Position numbers and translations under genes: made by a program. The notes beneath the pieces were generated by a model. That model ran no database searches. It was not told where the DNA came from and was given only the letters and a program-made list of their open reading frames with translations. From positions 62,945,554-63,009,553 of the forward strand of contig OX485803.1 in assembly GCA_950295325.1 (NCBI GenBank): a DNA stretch of 64,000 nt, in the 5' to 3' direction. Shown here piece after piece: positions 10,910 to 23,471 of the stretch (positions are counted from its first letter, which is position 1; each line of letters opens with the position of its first letter). Source of the DNA: Polytrichum commune (lineage: Eukaryota > Streptophyta > Polytrichopsida > Polytrichales > Polytrichaceae).

Positions 10910-13900
10910 ATGGCAGGACTTGTGAACACATTGCATTTAGATGGCCTGCTGCATCAGGCATCATCACTAGGAGTCCCGGATCTTCGATCCAGATCACGTG
11001 AATTGCGATTCTTATCCGCCAGAAATGGGCGTCAAGTTGCGCCAATCCGAGCTGCGGCTGAGTCGCGGGGACCAGATTTGAGTGTCACAGTGAATGGGTT
11101 GCGTCTCCCGAACCCTTTCGTGATCGGATCAGGGCCTCCGGGGACGAACTACACGGTGATGAAGCGAGCATTTGACGAGGGATGGGGAGGTGTGATCGCC
11201 AAAACTGTTTCATTGGATTCATCCAAAGTGGTGAATGTAACTCCACGCTACGCAAGATTGAAGGCGGCAGCTCCAGCGGGGACCAAAGCGGAGGTAATCG
11301 GGTGGCAGAACATCGAGCTTATCAGCGACCGCCCTTTTGAGACCATGTTGGCGGAGATGAAGCAGTTGAAGGAGGAGTACCCCGATCGAATCCTCATAGC
11401 GTCCATCATGGAGGAGTATAATCGTAATGCATGGGAGGAGATCATTGAGCGTGTCGAAGAAACTGGGGTGGATGCCTTGGAAATTAACTTTTCCTGCCCG
11501 CATGGGATGCCGGAGAGGAAAATGGGTGCAGCCATGGGACAGGATTGTCAATTGCTGGAGGAGGTGTGTGGCTGGATCAATGCCAAGGCCACGGTGCCTG
11601 TTTGGGCTAAAATGACTCCCAACATCACAGACATCACTCAGGTTCGGGGCGACATTTGCTTGACCTCAAGTGTTTTTCACTGCAATTTGCATTCTGTTCT
11701 CGTGAATTAGGGTTTAGATGATGGTTTTGAAGACCGTCGTTGTGACGAGGAAAGTTATGGGTTTCTGTGGCTACTATAGCCATCACGCGCAGCGTTGACA
11801 GCAGGATGTGAAGGCATAGCTGCAATCAACACAATCATGAGTGTAATGGGCATCAACCTTGACACATTGCGACCCGAGCCTTGTGTAGAAGGGTAAGTCT
11901 TTTCGTTTCCTCAACACAAGTTTCTGTGTGTTGGGTAGTGTGCAATCAATGGTATTGAGAATGGGCTGAGTAATCAACCTTGATACATTGCGACCAGGTC
12001 TTCTGTTGATGGGTAAGCCGTTGTAGTTAGACTACATCTAAGTGTAGTTAGATTATAATTAAAAGCAGAATGTTGTTCTGCCTCTTTGGTATGGTCGTGT
12101 GTTTGCAACTTATGTGGCATTAGAGGACAAGAAACCTTTGAAAGTAGCAAATTATGCCTTCATTGCACACAATGACGCTCTTGTGAATTTGTCGTATCTC
12201 GTAGAGTAGATTGTGGCTTCATTGCAATTGAATTGACTTTTGGAGATAGGAACCCATTTGATATAAAAGTTGAACATCGCATCAATTAATGGAGTGTACA
12301 AATGCTGGTCTTCTGTGTGTTGCCAACAGATACTCCACACCTGGTGGATACTCATCCAAAGCTGTAAGGCCAATTGCACTTGCAAAGGTCATGTCGATTG
12401 CTCAAATGATGAGGGCTGAGTTTCCTGGTCAAGACAAGTCCCTCTCTGGGATTGGAGGGGTGGAGACTGGCAGTCATGCTGCTGAGTTCATACTCCTTGG
12501 TGCCAACACTGTGCAAGTTAGTGCTCATCTCTTTTGGTGTTTGCAATACATGTCTGCTGTAGCGTTTGCAGTGACTTTTTGTATCCCTAGCTCCCTTTCG
12601 CTCAAGAATGTCTTCTTAGTTGTGCTACACTGATTAGGGTAAGTAGTGTGGGCATATGTATAGTGTGACTTACCATAGGCAACCCCATAATGTGGCCCAT
12701 ACAATACAACATAGTCTACAACGTTACATAGGAAAATACCGTGCAACCCTAGTTACACTTGTCATGCCCCCGAGATGTACCTACCTCCTTCCTCCAGGTT
12801 GGAATTCTTTCAAATCCACACTATTCTCAATTGGAATTGTACGTTACAAAGGTTTGTAATGTACAATGTGGACGTCTGATGTTAAACAGTGTCAGTTGGG
12901 AAATAGTGTGTACCCACAATGTTATCCCACTGTTTTTAGTGTGGAAACAAGCTTAATAGCTTGGCCCACAGAATTTCCAGGAGCAGTGTAGGTTAGGGAG
13001 GGAACACATCTATTACTGTGCAAGTGCAATTATAAGGACATTGCTATGTAAACCCCAACTGCTATGCATACTGCAACCTTTTTGCCCTTTGTTAATGGTG
13101 GTAACTACACTAAATAGTCCTATTAGTGTGGGCCACAGTAATTCTCTAGAACCCACATCAATTTTCAGATCTCTGGTTAATGTAGCCCACACTAATTAAT
13201 TGTGGCAGATGCAAATTGGTTGATTTGAAGTCGAATTATATATCCATGATCTGTAATACTAGGGGTGTTTAGCACTCGGGTGATTATGATTTGCACAAGT
13301 TGAAACTCATTTTTAATAACTTTCTTGTTTGCGACAGGTATGCACAGGAGTGATGTTGCATGGATATGGCCATGTGAAAACGTTGTGTACAGAACTTCAA
13401 GCATTTATGGATAAGCATGGATTTACCTCTGTTGAAGACTTCCGGGGGTACAATAACCTACCAAACTTATTATATCACAAATTCTTAGTGAAGTTGTTTG
13501 TCATGCCTTTATCTGTTTATTGTACACATATCTTTGTTAGTACTACTTTTGAAGAAGTCTAATCACTAGAGGGGCTACATTTGGTGATGTCAGGTTTTCA
13601 TGTCATGCACATGCAAACCTTTGTCTATGGAATAGATCTTATACTGCCGAGTCATATTTAATTTGAATGTTCACCTACTTTTTTGAAGATGCAAGAGGTG
13701 ATTATAAGACTAGATCACACTTTATGCAACTTGTGGTAAGACGCAGGTTTAATTCAGACACTAGTTCGTATTGTTCACCCACCAACATTAAGACTGTGTT
13801 TGCCTATATTGTAGAGCATCTTTGGAGTATTTCACCACACACATGGATTTAGTACAGCGACAAAAGGAAGCTGTTGAGAAGAAACAAAAGGTTCGCAAGG

Positions 13901-13971
13901 GCTTGGCTTCAGATAAGGATTGGACTGGGGAAGGCTTTGTTAAGGAGACGGAGACAATGGTGTCCAATTAA
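10910..13971 (+). CDS. PYD1: Dihydropyrimidine dehydrogenase (NADP+), plastid
   Basis: Five exons join in phase to 432 residues: 10910-11641, 11780-11892, 12330-12516, 13338-13447 and 13815-13971 (TAA), close to the length known for plant PYD1. The enzyme reduces uracil and thymine in the first step of pyrimidine breakdown. Residues 1-55 are Ser/Arg/Ala-rich, as in plastid transit peptides. The FMN-binding barrel follows: LPNPFVIGSGPPGTNY (about 66-81), NFSCPHGM with the expected catalytic Cys196, VWAKMTPNITD (about 231-241) with the FMN-contacting lysine, AAINTIMSVMG, the SGIGGVETG loop and GANTVQVCTGVMLHGYG. The C-terminus reads DWTGEGFVKETETMVSN, typical of plant PYD1. All introns are GT-AG. 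Nothing appears broken. Neighbouring genes show no pathway link. Confidence 0.97.
12644..13194. mobile_element. Inverted-repeat element inside PYD1 intron 3
   Basis: The 10-bp inverted repeats TAGTGTGGGC (12644) and GCCCACACTA (ending 13194) enclose about 550 bp in the third intron. Related phrases (TTAGTGTGGGCCACA near 13123, TAGTGCGGGCCACAT near 14420) suggest a repeat family. I could not find a convincing target duplication, so the boundaries are tentative. Confidence 0.35.
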
Positions 13972-16900
13972 TATGTTCCTCACACTGGCGAACGGCATGG
14001 ACATTTGCTAAATTCATGTGCAAAGGGACTAGTTAAGGTAACTTTATACTGCAACAGTGACAGGGTGTGTATCTGCTTAAATGGTCACATTGTCAATCAC
14101 CAAATAGTGAATAAGAAACCTAGAGCTGCATTTAACTGTAGGTTGCAGATTGAAGGTGCCTTTAGGTGGTCCGGTAGTTATGTACCTGTGTGTATACAAC
14201 AATTAAATCCATGTATAGTGGGATGCAAGCTGTACATTCATAATTTCCTGCTAAAACAAGCAGGGGGGGTTAAATTTCAAGGTATTGCTGAATTCTTGAC
14301 TGTGTTGGGTAAGTGAAGTTGTCAATTTGTTCTGGGCTCTGTTTCAAATGAGGCAGGTGTTTGCGTGTAATAAATTGATAAGAGTGATCATACAAAACTT
14401 TGGGCAAGGGTCTGTTGATTATGGTAGTGCGGGCCACATTTAACATAGTGCAGATTCTTCACAAATTCTTGTTGCATGATACTTTAGGCAGAGATTTTTC
14501 TTTGAATTTTTTACACAGATGCAAGACCAATTAATTCTATTTGACAGGATTCTACTTGTAAGATGACAGGATTTAGGACAAGACAATCCCAGTAGATGCA
14601 TTTGACTGATTGCATTTTAGCAACAAGCTTAAATGAAGAGGTTTGCTGAGTTGCACTAAAGTTTTACAAGTTTGTAAATCAATTTATACACTTTGAATTT
14701 GACTAACACTGTTGCTCTACACTTACTTGGGCGCCATGGCAAGAAAGTCGAGACTTCTCACTTAGGAACTGCTTGTTGACAAAAAGGGGATGATTCCTTT
14801 CATGCGGAAGAAGTCTGAGCATCTGAATTGGATGTTGGGTGGCTTTTCAGTTGCCAGAAATGATAGCAGCTTCCACTAACCCTCCACCACCACTGCAAAA
14901 AAGAACACATAATGTTTTCAAAATCTCAAATCTCAAATATGTCCCCTTGCCTGTGGTTCAATTTCAGCCCTTTAGCAGCCTTTCTTGAGGACTTTTGCAA
15001 ATAGTGAAGGGCTGGCCTATCGGACACTTAAAATGTGGCTTAGATGGCTTCAATGACAAAAATGGAAGCGTTTTTTAAATAAAAATAAACTATAATGATA
15101 TTTGAAGTAGCTAAATGTCTGGACATCTGGAATGACACACGTGGTGAATAAGGTCAAGCAAACAAAGCCATTGTGGGTGACACAGATCAAGTATGATAGA
15201 AAGTTTGGCTATTATGATGTGAAAAAAAGTAATACATTGGCAAACTCCTAGAAGTGGAGTTCATTTTCCCTTGGACATGGGTTTCACTGCTCCGGTCAAA
15301 GATTTGCACCTCCTTTAAAATTCTAAGGTAACTACACTAAATATACCAATTGGTGAGTGTGGAAAATTAGTGAGGGTGATATAAATTCTTTTACACTATG
15401 AAGTAATGCCACCAAAAGATCTTTTGGTGTAAGAATATGGTGTTTAAAGGCACACAACTTCAAAAGAAAGAATTGGGTTAGACAAACCAAGAGAGAATGG
15501 TGCACAACGGCTAGACAACCCATGAAGAACATCCTCGTGTTGGGTTTTGTACTTTGGCCATCACCCTCCAAAGAGGTGAAACCGGAGAGAGCCACCAAAT
15601 CTTTACGTTTCTTAATTATCTTAGGCCCTTTTGGCTTCATGATATTGACAAATTTGGCAAATTCCAAGTGCCTTTCAGAATGGCAAGCAAAGTAGGAATA
15701 CATGGTATGTAGCAAACTTCCAATCCTTGTTTTGACTAATAAGTGGGACAACCCCCTCACTACCAAATTCGTGTGGTTTGGTTTGCAGTGAACACTTGTA
15801 TGTGTGGGATTATGGTCTCCTACATGGATTTTGTGATTTCACATCGAGCAACCTACCCCAAGCCACCCCTAGCAACCCCCATGCCAATATCAAGATCATG
15901 GAGAGGAAGAGCAAGAATTAGAGAATGATTATCTCATTTTGCGATTCTTCTTCATGGTGTTGTGGTTGTTGCTCTTCCTCTTTTGAAGGCACAAAGAAGA
16001 AGAGCAATTGTTGGAAGAGTTGCAAACGAACTTTGCATGTTCTTGCTTATGGTACATGTTCTTCTTCCTATTCCAAACATTTACAAGAGGAAAAAACAAC
16101 ATCAACATGAGCAAAATAAACACACTGTATTAGGTCATTTGAGACTTCCCATGATCTCAAATGAATATATGGATGATAACAACATGAAACTACCCTAAAC
16201 ATAAGCTACAATATATATATATATATATATAGTTAATGTATTAATAATCCAATCTCAAAGTTAATGGTTGGCCAATACAAGCAAATTGGGTAGTGCATTT
16301 GAAACCCATCCCATTAAGAATATCAAAGGAATGTAGGCTATTTTTACCATCCATTTTTGTTTTCTTTGTTGTGTTTGTTATCATTATGTAATTTGTCTTC
16401 ACAATGCTCACAAAGAGTATATGCATTCCATATGCTATGTTTGAGCTTTTTCAAAAGAAAAAGAAACATATCAATTTGGGTAGGTGACCATATCATCAAT
16501 GGGTTTGGGTTGATTGACCCAAACTTACACTTGAACACATAATATCACAAATACTAATTTAAAATTGAAGGAATAGTTGGTTTGACTGACCAAACTCTCC
16601 CTTCCACCATTGGTTTTAAGAAGACTTTCTTTACATTTTAGGACTAGTCTGGGTCGATGATAATATCTTGTCATTTTGCAAACGATTTTTGTTCATTGAT
16701 TACACCTAGCAATGATTTTGTGTCGATCGACCTAAAATGCACCTAAAATTAATCAACAAATTAATACCTTTACAAATGACTAAACTCTCCTCACTTCAAT
16801 CTCCCCAAGCACTAGCCGAGCAAAGCAATTCCTTACCCAAACAAATGAAATTATGAGAATTAAGAAAATATTTTGGGTTGATCAACCCAAATAATATTGT

Positions 16901-19900
16901 TGAATACTCACCTTCATGAAATATGAGCGCCTAAATCTAAATATCACATGACAAATAACAATTTCCCTTACCTTCTCCTCTTGAATCTGAAGTAGAATAT
17001 AAATCTATCATGTTGATGTACATTTGTGTTAACATAGTGGTAAGTTCCTTAAGAAAGTTATGATGTCAGTACTTGGTTTGGGTCAATTGACCCAAACTAG
17101 AAATCTATTGGGTAGTCCTAACAATGTTGCCCCCCTTGCGGCACCAAAAAAAAAAAGACCAAGTGAAAGGTGATTCATGCTTGCCCCTAATGTGATATGG
17201 GAGGAGCATGAGGCTCTTAAAGATGACTCGTATGTGCTGAAAGACGGGCTCATTATGAAATGGTCCATTCAAGTTGTTAGGGTGACACAATTGAAGATCC
17301 TCTTCGTTGTCAAGGTTGGTACTATGGAGCAGTTCACATGATCCAATCTATCGCTCGGGGGGGTCAATGGCAAAAATCGTAGAAACAACGTGCAATAAAA
17401 AAATAAGGTCTAATATATTCATTGTAGATAAATTTTGCAAAAAACGTACATATGATATAGGGGGGTTTAAAATAATGAAACATGTTTACATATGAAATAC
17501 TATCACATATAATGGCCTCATTTATCTAGTTAGTGTATGTAAAATAATGTGGAAACAATTACCATGAGTAGCAGGTTTAGGGTAAGGTATGTGCTAGTGG
17601 ATGAAAAGAGGTAATTTTTTGTTGAAAGATCTCGAATGGATGACTTTGCAGGCTAGCTGGTTTGAACATTAAAGTCAAAAACATTGGTTACTTGGGGTAT
17701 AAGGAAAAAAAATGCCATATAAGTAAAATAGGGTATTTTTAAATGATTCCCCAAAAAATTTATAATTACTGATAGGGTGTATTTAAATACAATCATTTAC
17801 CTTTATTTTGAAAAAGACCACACCTTATAATCTTTTTTGCAAGGTAAATAACCTCCCAATAGATAGCACTTGAGCACACATGTATGCACAATATAAGAGG
17901 GAGTGACCCCCCAAGTTCTAACGGGTTGGGAGGTAGCGTCGATGCAGGTGTTGGGGGATTATCTTGTTGTCGTCCTCAAGAACATGGCATTGGAGAATGT
18001 GCATATGTTCATGAACTAACACTCCAAGCCGTTTGATGCGATAAACATGAGAGATTCATGCGTGGACCTTGACATTGTGAAAACATGGTCAATCTTCATT
18101 GACGACATTGTTGCCAACACTAATGTGGCAAGTAGGTTTCATGAATTCAACTTGTAGTAAACACCATGAATAAGGGCAATAAGGCATGTGTTCATTGAGA
18201 GTACAACCTCAAGGAATATTGTGCCCACAAAACCTATTCCTGCAAAATTCAAAAAACCTCTACAACAAAGGTGCCCAATGATAATGATGTGCAAACGGCT
18301 ACCAACAGCAGGCATAACACCATGTCGAAGAGAAAGATGAGATACTTCGGGTATGACTGACGAGCCCGTCTCCCCCAAGCTACGTATGTCAAAACCTAGG
18401 CAAGTTGTGGATGCTAAAGAAATCCAAAAGACTGTAAACACTTTCACAACAAAGTGTCTACACTGCTTCTTCATGGCCAAGGATTTCAAGTTTGACATCA
18501 ACATTAGCCAATGCCATTTGGCTTCACTCGAGAAGTGTGTGCAAGCTAATGAGGATGCATACGCAAACTAGATAATTGCTTAAATAATGATTGAACATTT
18601 CAAAAATGATATTCAAACCCATTATCGTCATGCCTCATGCCTTAAGGGTAGAAGAAGTTGCCAAAACAAGATATGTTGCCCAAACTTGAAAAAATAAAAT
18701 TTTGGACGATTAACGGTCAACACAACGTGAAGTAAGGGGGAAAATCCAGCTCATGACTAACTAGGAGGATCCAAACGGTCAAAAAGAGAAATTGAAGATT
18801 TAGAAAGTGTGGTCGAACAATGAGACCATACTTGGTGACATTTCCAAATATTTTAACATGGTCAATTAGAGAATGGCATACCAACATCTTGGATTTGGAA
18901 TATTGTTGTTTCTTGGGAGGTTTGGGAGTTCTATGGAAGACCTCCCAAGGGAAAATAGAACACCAAAGATAAGAATCTCAAGTGGGAGGTAAGTAGAGTT
19001 TCGGTCAACTTACCCAAACTCCATTGCCATGACTTCAATTTTGTGAGTACAAAGTGGGGTGATCATCCCAAATAGTTCATGTATTCTAAAAATGTTTTTC
19101 TTTTGCTACTATTAAGCAAGCCTTCTATGTGTTGCATGCATGACTTCAAACATCAAATGATCAACAAGTTCTCATTTATTGATAACGCTTGCTACAAGCA
19201 AAAGAAGTACAACAGGCTCAAGGAGGAAATCTACCTGAGAAACTCCTCAAATGCCGTTTGGAGAAAGCGGAAGGAGGTATTCAAGAGACACAAGACTGGG
19301 GACCTCTTTTATTTGGACACCCATATGTTGTTCAACCAATCTTCAAACTTCAAATAGATGAAGCCTCTAGTAAGGGAATTCTTCAAGACTATGCAAAGCC
19401 TCATTGGAACAAAGATGAGAAAGGCGGCATCCCACATCCTCCACATAATGCCGACCGCAAAGAGATGTTGGGCACATGCAAAGATCATGTTCACTTACCC
19501 CAAGGCCTTCCTTCCCTTCTTCTATATTATTAAGGAATGAGTTGAAAATAAAAATAAAAAGACAATGATTGTCAAGGAGCTTAGCAAGTTTGTGCCACAA
19601 ATGAATTTCTTCATTGATAGGGAGATGTATTGAAACTCAATAAGTCTAAAGATTAGATTGCACAAGCATGTTACACATACACAAATGCATATGAACAATG
19701 CTTGGAGTGAGATAGTCATCCTCACCCCTTGCCTTGCCCTTTATTGCTCATTTTCAACTTGGTTCTCACAAACAATATGGGATAATTTTTCTCCCACTAC
19801 ACACCAGCCTTGTAAGCTTACTACAACTTCATTGATTTTCTTCTAATATTACATTTCTATGACTACAAGCAATCTAATGCTCCACCTTCAACACTCCCAC

Positions 19901-19969
19901 TTTGTGAGTAGTCAAAGACTTGTAATATTATTGAGTTTCTTAGTTTCTCAACCCTATATAATGACCTTC
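13972..19969. other. Gene-poor spacer with decayed repeats
   Basis: Six kilobases without a supported gene. An (AT)n tract lies at 16209-16231. Short inverted ends CTCGGGGGGGTCA (near 17354) and TGACCCCCCAAG (ending near 17915) bound a possible 560-bp element like the one at 9.36 kb, without a matching target duplication. Open frames between 18.1 and 19.6 kb carry no motif I recognise. Confidence 0.45.
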
Positions 19970-21880
19970 TAACATTGTCCATAAGTTTCTCCATATTATG
20001 GTTAATTGCTTCATTCCAACTCAAAGGACCTTCAAAATATTACCACATTTGCTATTTTTTCACCGTGTTGAGGCAAAATGTGATTCTTCCATCATTCTCG
20101 AAGTGGTCATCGCTCCCTCATGGGACATGGCTGCTCCTCGTTGAATCCTTCAACAAGAATGATGTCATTTGCCGGTCCTTCACGTGGCTATTCAATTGCA
20201 ATTTCATTACCTCCCACTTGCACGTTGTCATACACGAATTGTCTACATCCATCAAACAAAGGCGATGGAAGATTCATCCACCACCACCACCACTGTAGGG
20301 CCTTCATTTCACTCACTTGGATGCATCTCCAAATCTTTTATAATGCTCCCACTGTCTTCCATAAACAAAACATCTCTATTTTTTTTTTAATAATTTTCTT
20401 CGTTTCCAAATACATCAACATATATGCCTTCATATCTTTGCAATATCTGAGAAACATGCATTTGATTTCTTTCGCATTAAGTTTGCTCATTTTCTTGTCC
20501 GGAACCATTGTATACGAAATGTTTCTTAACAAACGTATGTATGCAACGTAAGGCCGCTTCCTGCTCCACGTTTCATTAAGTGTAATAGAGCGCAAGGCAT
20601 TCGTCGGACATCCGTTCAAGGTATAAACCGCATTTTCTACCGCTTTCACCCAAAGCGATTTTTCGAGCTTTTGAACTTTGAGCATACGCTTCGTCATTGT
20701 AATGGTTTGATTTGTACATTCCGTTGGTCCGATGTGTTGAGGCGTGCTCTCAATGATGTGTTTTATTAAAAAAAAACCTTCAAAATCGTTTGAAATGGAT
20801 TCCCCTCCGCTCATCTACTGAACCGCCTTGATTCATGCTCCAATTGAAATGCTCAAAACTCTTTAACCACTCAAACCACTTTCCTTTGGATTTCATCATA
20901 TTAATCCACAACTTCCTTGAAAAATCATCAATGAAAGTAACAAAATATTGTTCCCCTCCTAAAATTGTGTTCTTCATGGGGCCACAAACATCCAAATGCA
21001 CAATCTCCAAGGGTTTTGTCGCCAGCCGCTTTGCATCGTAGCCTCATTTCATCTCATATTGCTAACCTTCTGTGTAATCTTCGCAAACCAATGTAGAGGT
21101 GGGACAAGGGGTTCTACCTAGGCTCATGTCCCTCACCATGCTTTGTTATGTAAAAATACTCCTCACATTCAATTGTCCAAGTCGGCGGTGTCAAAGCTCC
21201 ACCAAACTGCCTCCCGCACGTGAACGCACAAAATTGACCGCATCCGTTGCGCATACGTCCATGAAGATTATTTGGTACAAATTCCTTTTGCGTCAAGCTG
21301 TTGCAACCACGTCGCCGTTCGCACCTCCTACAATGCATTCGTTTGCCTGAAATTGCATTTTCAAACCCTTCAACAAGAACTTATTCACCGAGAGCAACTT
21401 GGCTTACAACTTGGGCACGTGAAGCACATCCGTGATGCAAATTCTATTCATTTTGCATCTCGTTTCAACTCTAACAACAATGGATCCCATTCCGATGGCT
21501 TCGGCCACGCTATCATCACCTAAGAGCACATTACGTGAAAAATTACCTCGTAGGTGTTGAATGCCACCCTATGTAAAGTCATGCATTTTGAAGCTTCCAA
21601 ATTCATGATCCATTTGCAAACGCTCCTTGAATATACTATACGTTGCCTTGTAAATGTAAATTCATCCTCGTCCTTTGCATAGTAGGCATTCTCGGCATTC
21701 TCCCTTTCCTTGTTCATTGCTTTGTAGCAAAACCGCACAATGTGGCCCATTTTTCCGCAACAGAAGCACGTCCTTATGCCTTGCCGCAAAGGTGGATTGC
21801 CTCCTTTGTTGTCGTGCACCTCTCCATGAGGAGTGCCTGAAACATGTTGGGCACAAAGGGGACTCCGGAGTGACACCCGG
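19970..21880 (-). mobile_element. Ty1/copia retrotransposon relic (gag to integrase)
   Basis: Read on the minus strand in copia order. A gag zinc knuckle CFCCGKMGHIVRFC (C-x2-C-x4-H-x4-C) lies at 21727-21768. A protease-like start follows (WIMNLEASKCMTLHR; the usual DSGA active site is NLEA, so inactive), then gag-pre-integrase fragments near 21.0-21.4 kb. The integrase core comes next (EIVHLDVCGPMK, YFVTFIDDFSRKLW around 20.9-21.0 kb, then STPQHIGPTE with the third acidic residue near 20.7 kb). Several frameshifts and stops break it. Traces that may be the start of the reverse transcriptase region (EGPLSWNEAI) occur near 20.0 kb, after which it is lost. No LTRs were identified. Confidence 0.8.
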
Positions 21881-22701
21881 GACTTGTGGCGCCGTTTGTG
21901 AGAGGGCCCAAGTGATCCTAGTGTGTGTGAGGGCCTCAGGTGCTAGAAACGCCTCCCACCCACGGAAACTAGGAGTCACGAGGGTAAGGCCATAAGCTAT
22001 GTGTAGCTTATGGCATGCAGATTCTAGAATGCTAAACACCTCAATCGGAAGTATGAGGTAGGAGATATGGCAATTTGAGTGGGGCATTATCCCGGGACAT
22101 CGCCTTGATACAACAATGGCTTGGGAGTGGCTCCCGGGACTGCCAAGGTTTGAACAGACATAACCACTTTTGGATTGTGGTTTGCTATACATAATGCAAT
22201 GTTTGTTTCTATGTGGGAGGTGTGTGACATGTATAAGATTATTGGTTACCTTTGCTATCTCTAATTTCAACTAGACTCTACTATTTGTAACACTCGAGAA
22301 CTCTAATTCCCACTAAACTCTATTACTTGTAAGAAACAAGGACTTTATCTTGGGAGATGTAATAGTTCTAAAAGGTTAAGGGGAGTTACCCACTAGTTGG
22401 GACTATGGTGTTACATGATCTTCTCACCTCATAAGTAATAATTGTTACTTAAAAGCTCTTAACTCACCCCAAAGGCATGGAGGGGAGCCGGTTAAGTATA
22501 TACTTGAGGACTATTTGAGGGAACTTCAACTTTTAGATTCTACAAGTATACAAGGCTCAAGGTTGGGTGGATCATGCTTCATATTTTTCCTCTCTTTTGG
22601 AGAGACGTTACACATGGATATGCATTTTGATAATGAAGTAGATATAATTCATATGAGCTCCGAAAATTATGAGGAAAGTGGATATGGACACGATTTGGAT
22701 G
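21881..22701. other. Spacer between the copia relic and the LINE
   Basis: The stretch includes a GC-richer segment at 21.85-22.0 kb and then AT-rich sequence. A short open frame from 22515 runs into the LINE insertion and was interrupted by it. No product is recognised. Confidence 0.4.
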
Positions 22702-22713
22702 TGCTAAGCATCA
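22702..22713. repeat. LINE target-site duplication, left copy
   Basis: TGCTAAGCATCA occurs here and again, without a mismatch, immediately after the (TTC)n tail of the LINE at 37813-37824. Confidence 0.85.
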
Positions 22714-23471
22714 CCTCCCGATCTTATAGGGGGAGGAGCTCGATGACGACCGCACCGGAAGGATTCGGAGCTGCAAGCACACACCCGCCGGAGACAGCAC
22801 AGATCGGCCACCAACACGAAGGTAGTAGCCACATTGAAGCACACAAACATCACAAGAACGGCAGCCAGACCCAACCACGGGAACTAGACAAGACAGACCG
22901 CAAGGCAGATCTACATACCAGCAACCCTAACTGCCTCCGCTCCTGCTCTCACCTCCGACACAACAACAGCAAGACCGCACCATCAACACCAGACTACACT
23001 TGAATTGCAAGAGGCGCAGCAGAAGCAACAAGCAGACCCCGAAGCACACCAAGGAAATCACGCCACAACAAATACCAACGGAGATGCATCAAAAACGACC
23101 AGAGCCCACATACATTGATAGTGTTGTGGACACTTATCAACCTCACCAGGTTGTGCATTCTTGACAAACGCCCACCAGCGCATCACATCACACCCCATCT
23201 CCTCCTAAACCCTCCCCCCTCCTCCTCTCTAGATCTACACCTCTACCCTACGAAACACCTACCAAAACTACATGCGACCACGCCGCAAATCTGGAGCAAC
23301 AGATGTCGACATGGAAGAGTCACCTCCGAACAACCCCGACACCATCAGCGACAGTGCAGACGAGCGCGCATCAACTCTACCTGCACCAAACACACCAACA
23401 ACACATCAGCAAATGGCACACCATCCCCCACACAAAGGTACATAACTTCAAACCTAACCTCCCAATCCACC

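Noticed and set aside
18139-19600. Open frames between the PYD1 gene and the copia relic
   Set aside because: No recognisable motifs, no splice support and no codon bias; probably decayed repeat sequence.
22515-23003. 162-codon open frame
   Set aside because: It crosses the LINE insertion point at 22713/22714, so the two halves have different origins.
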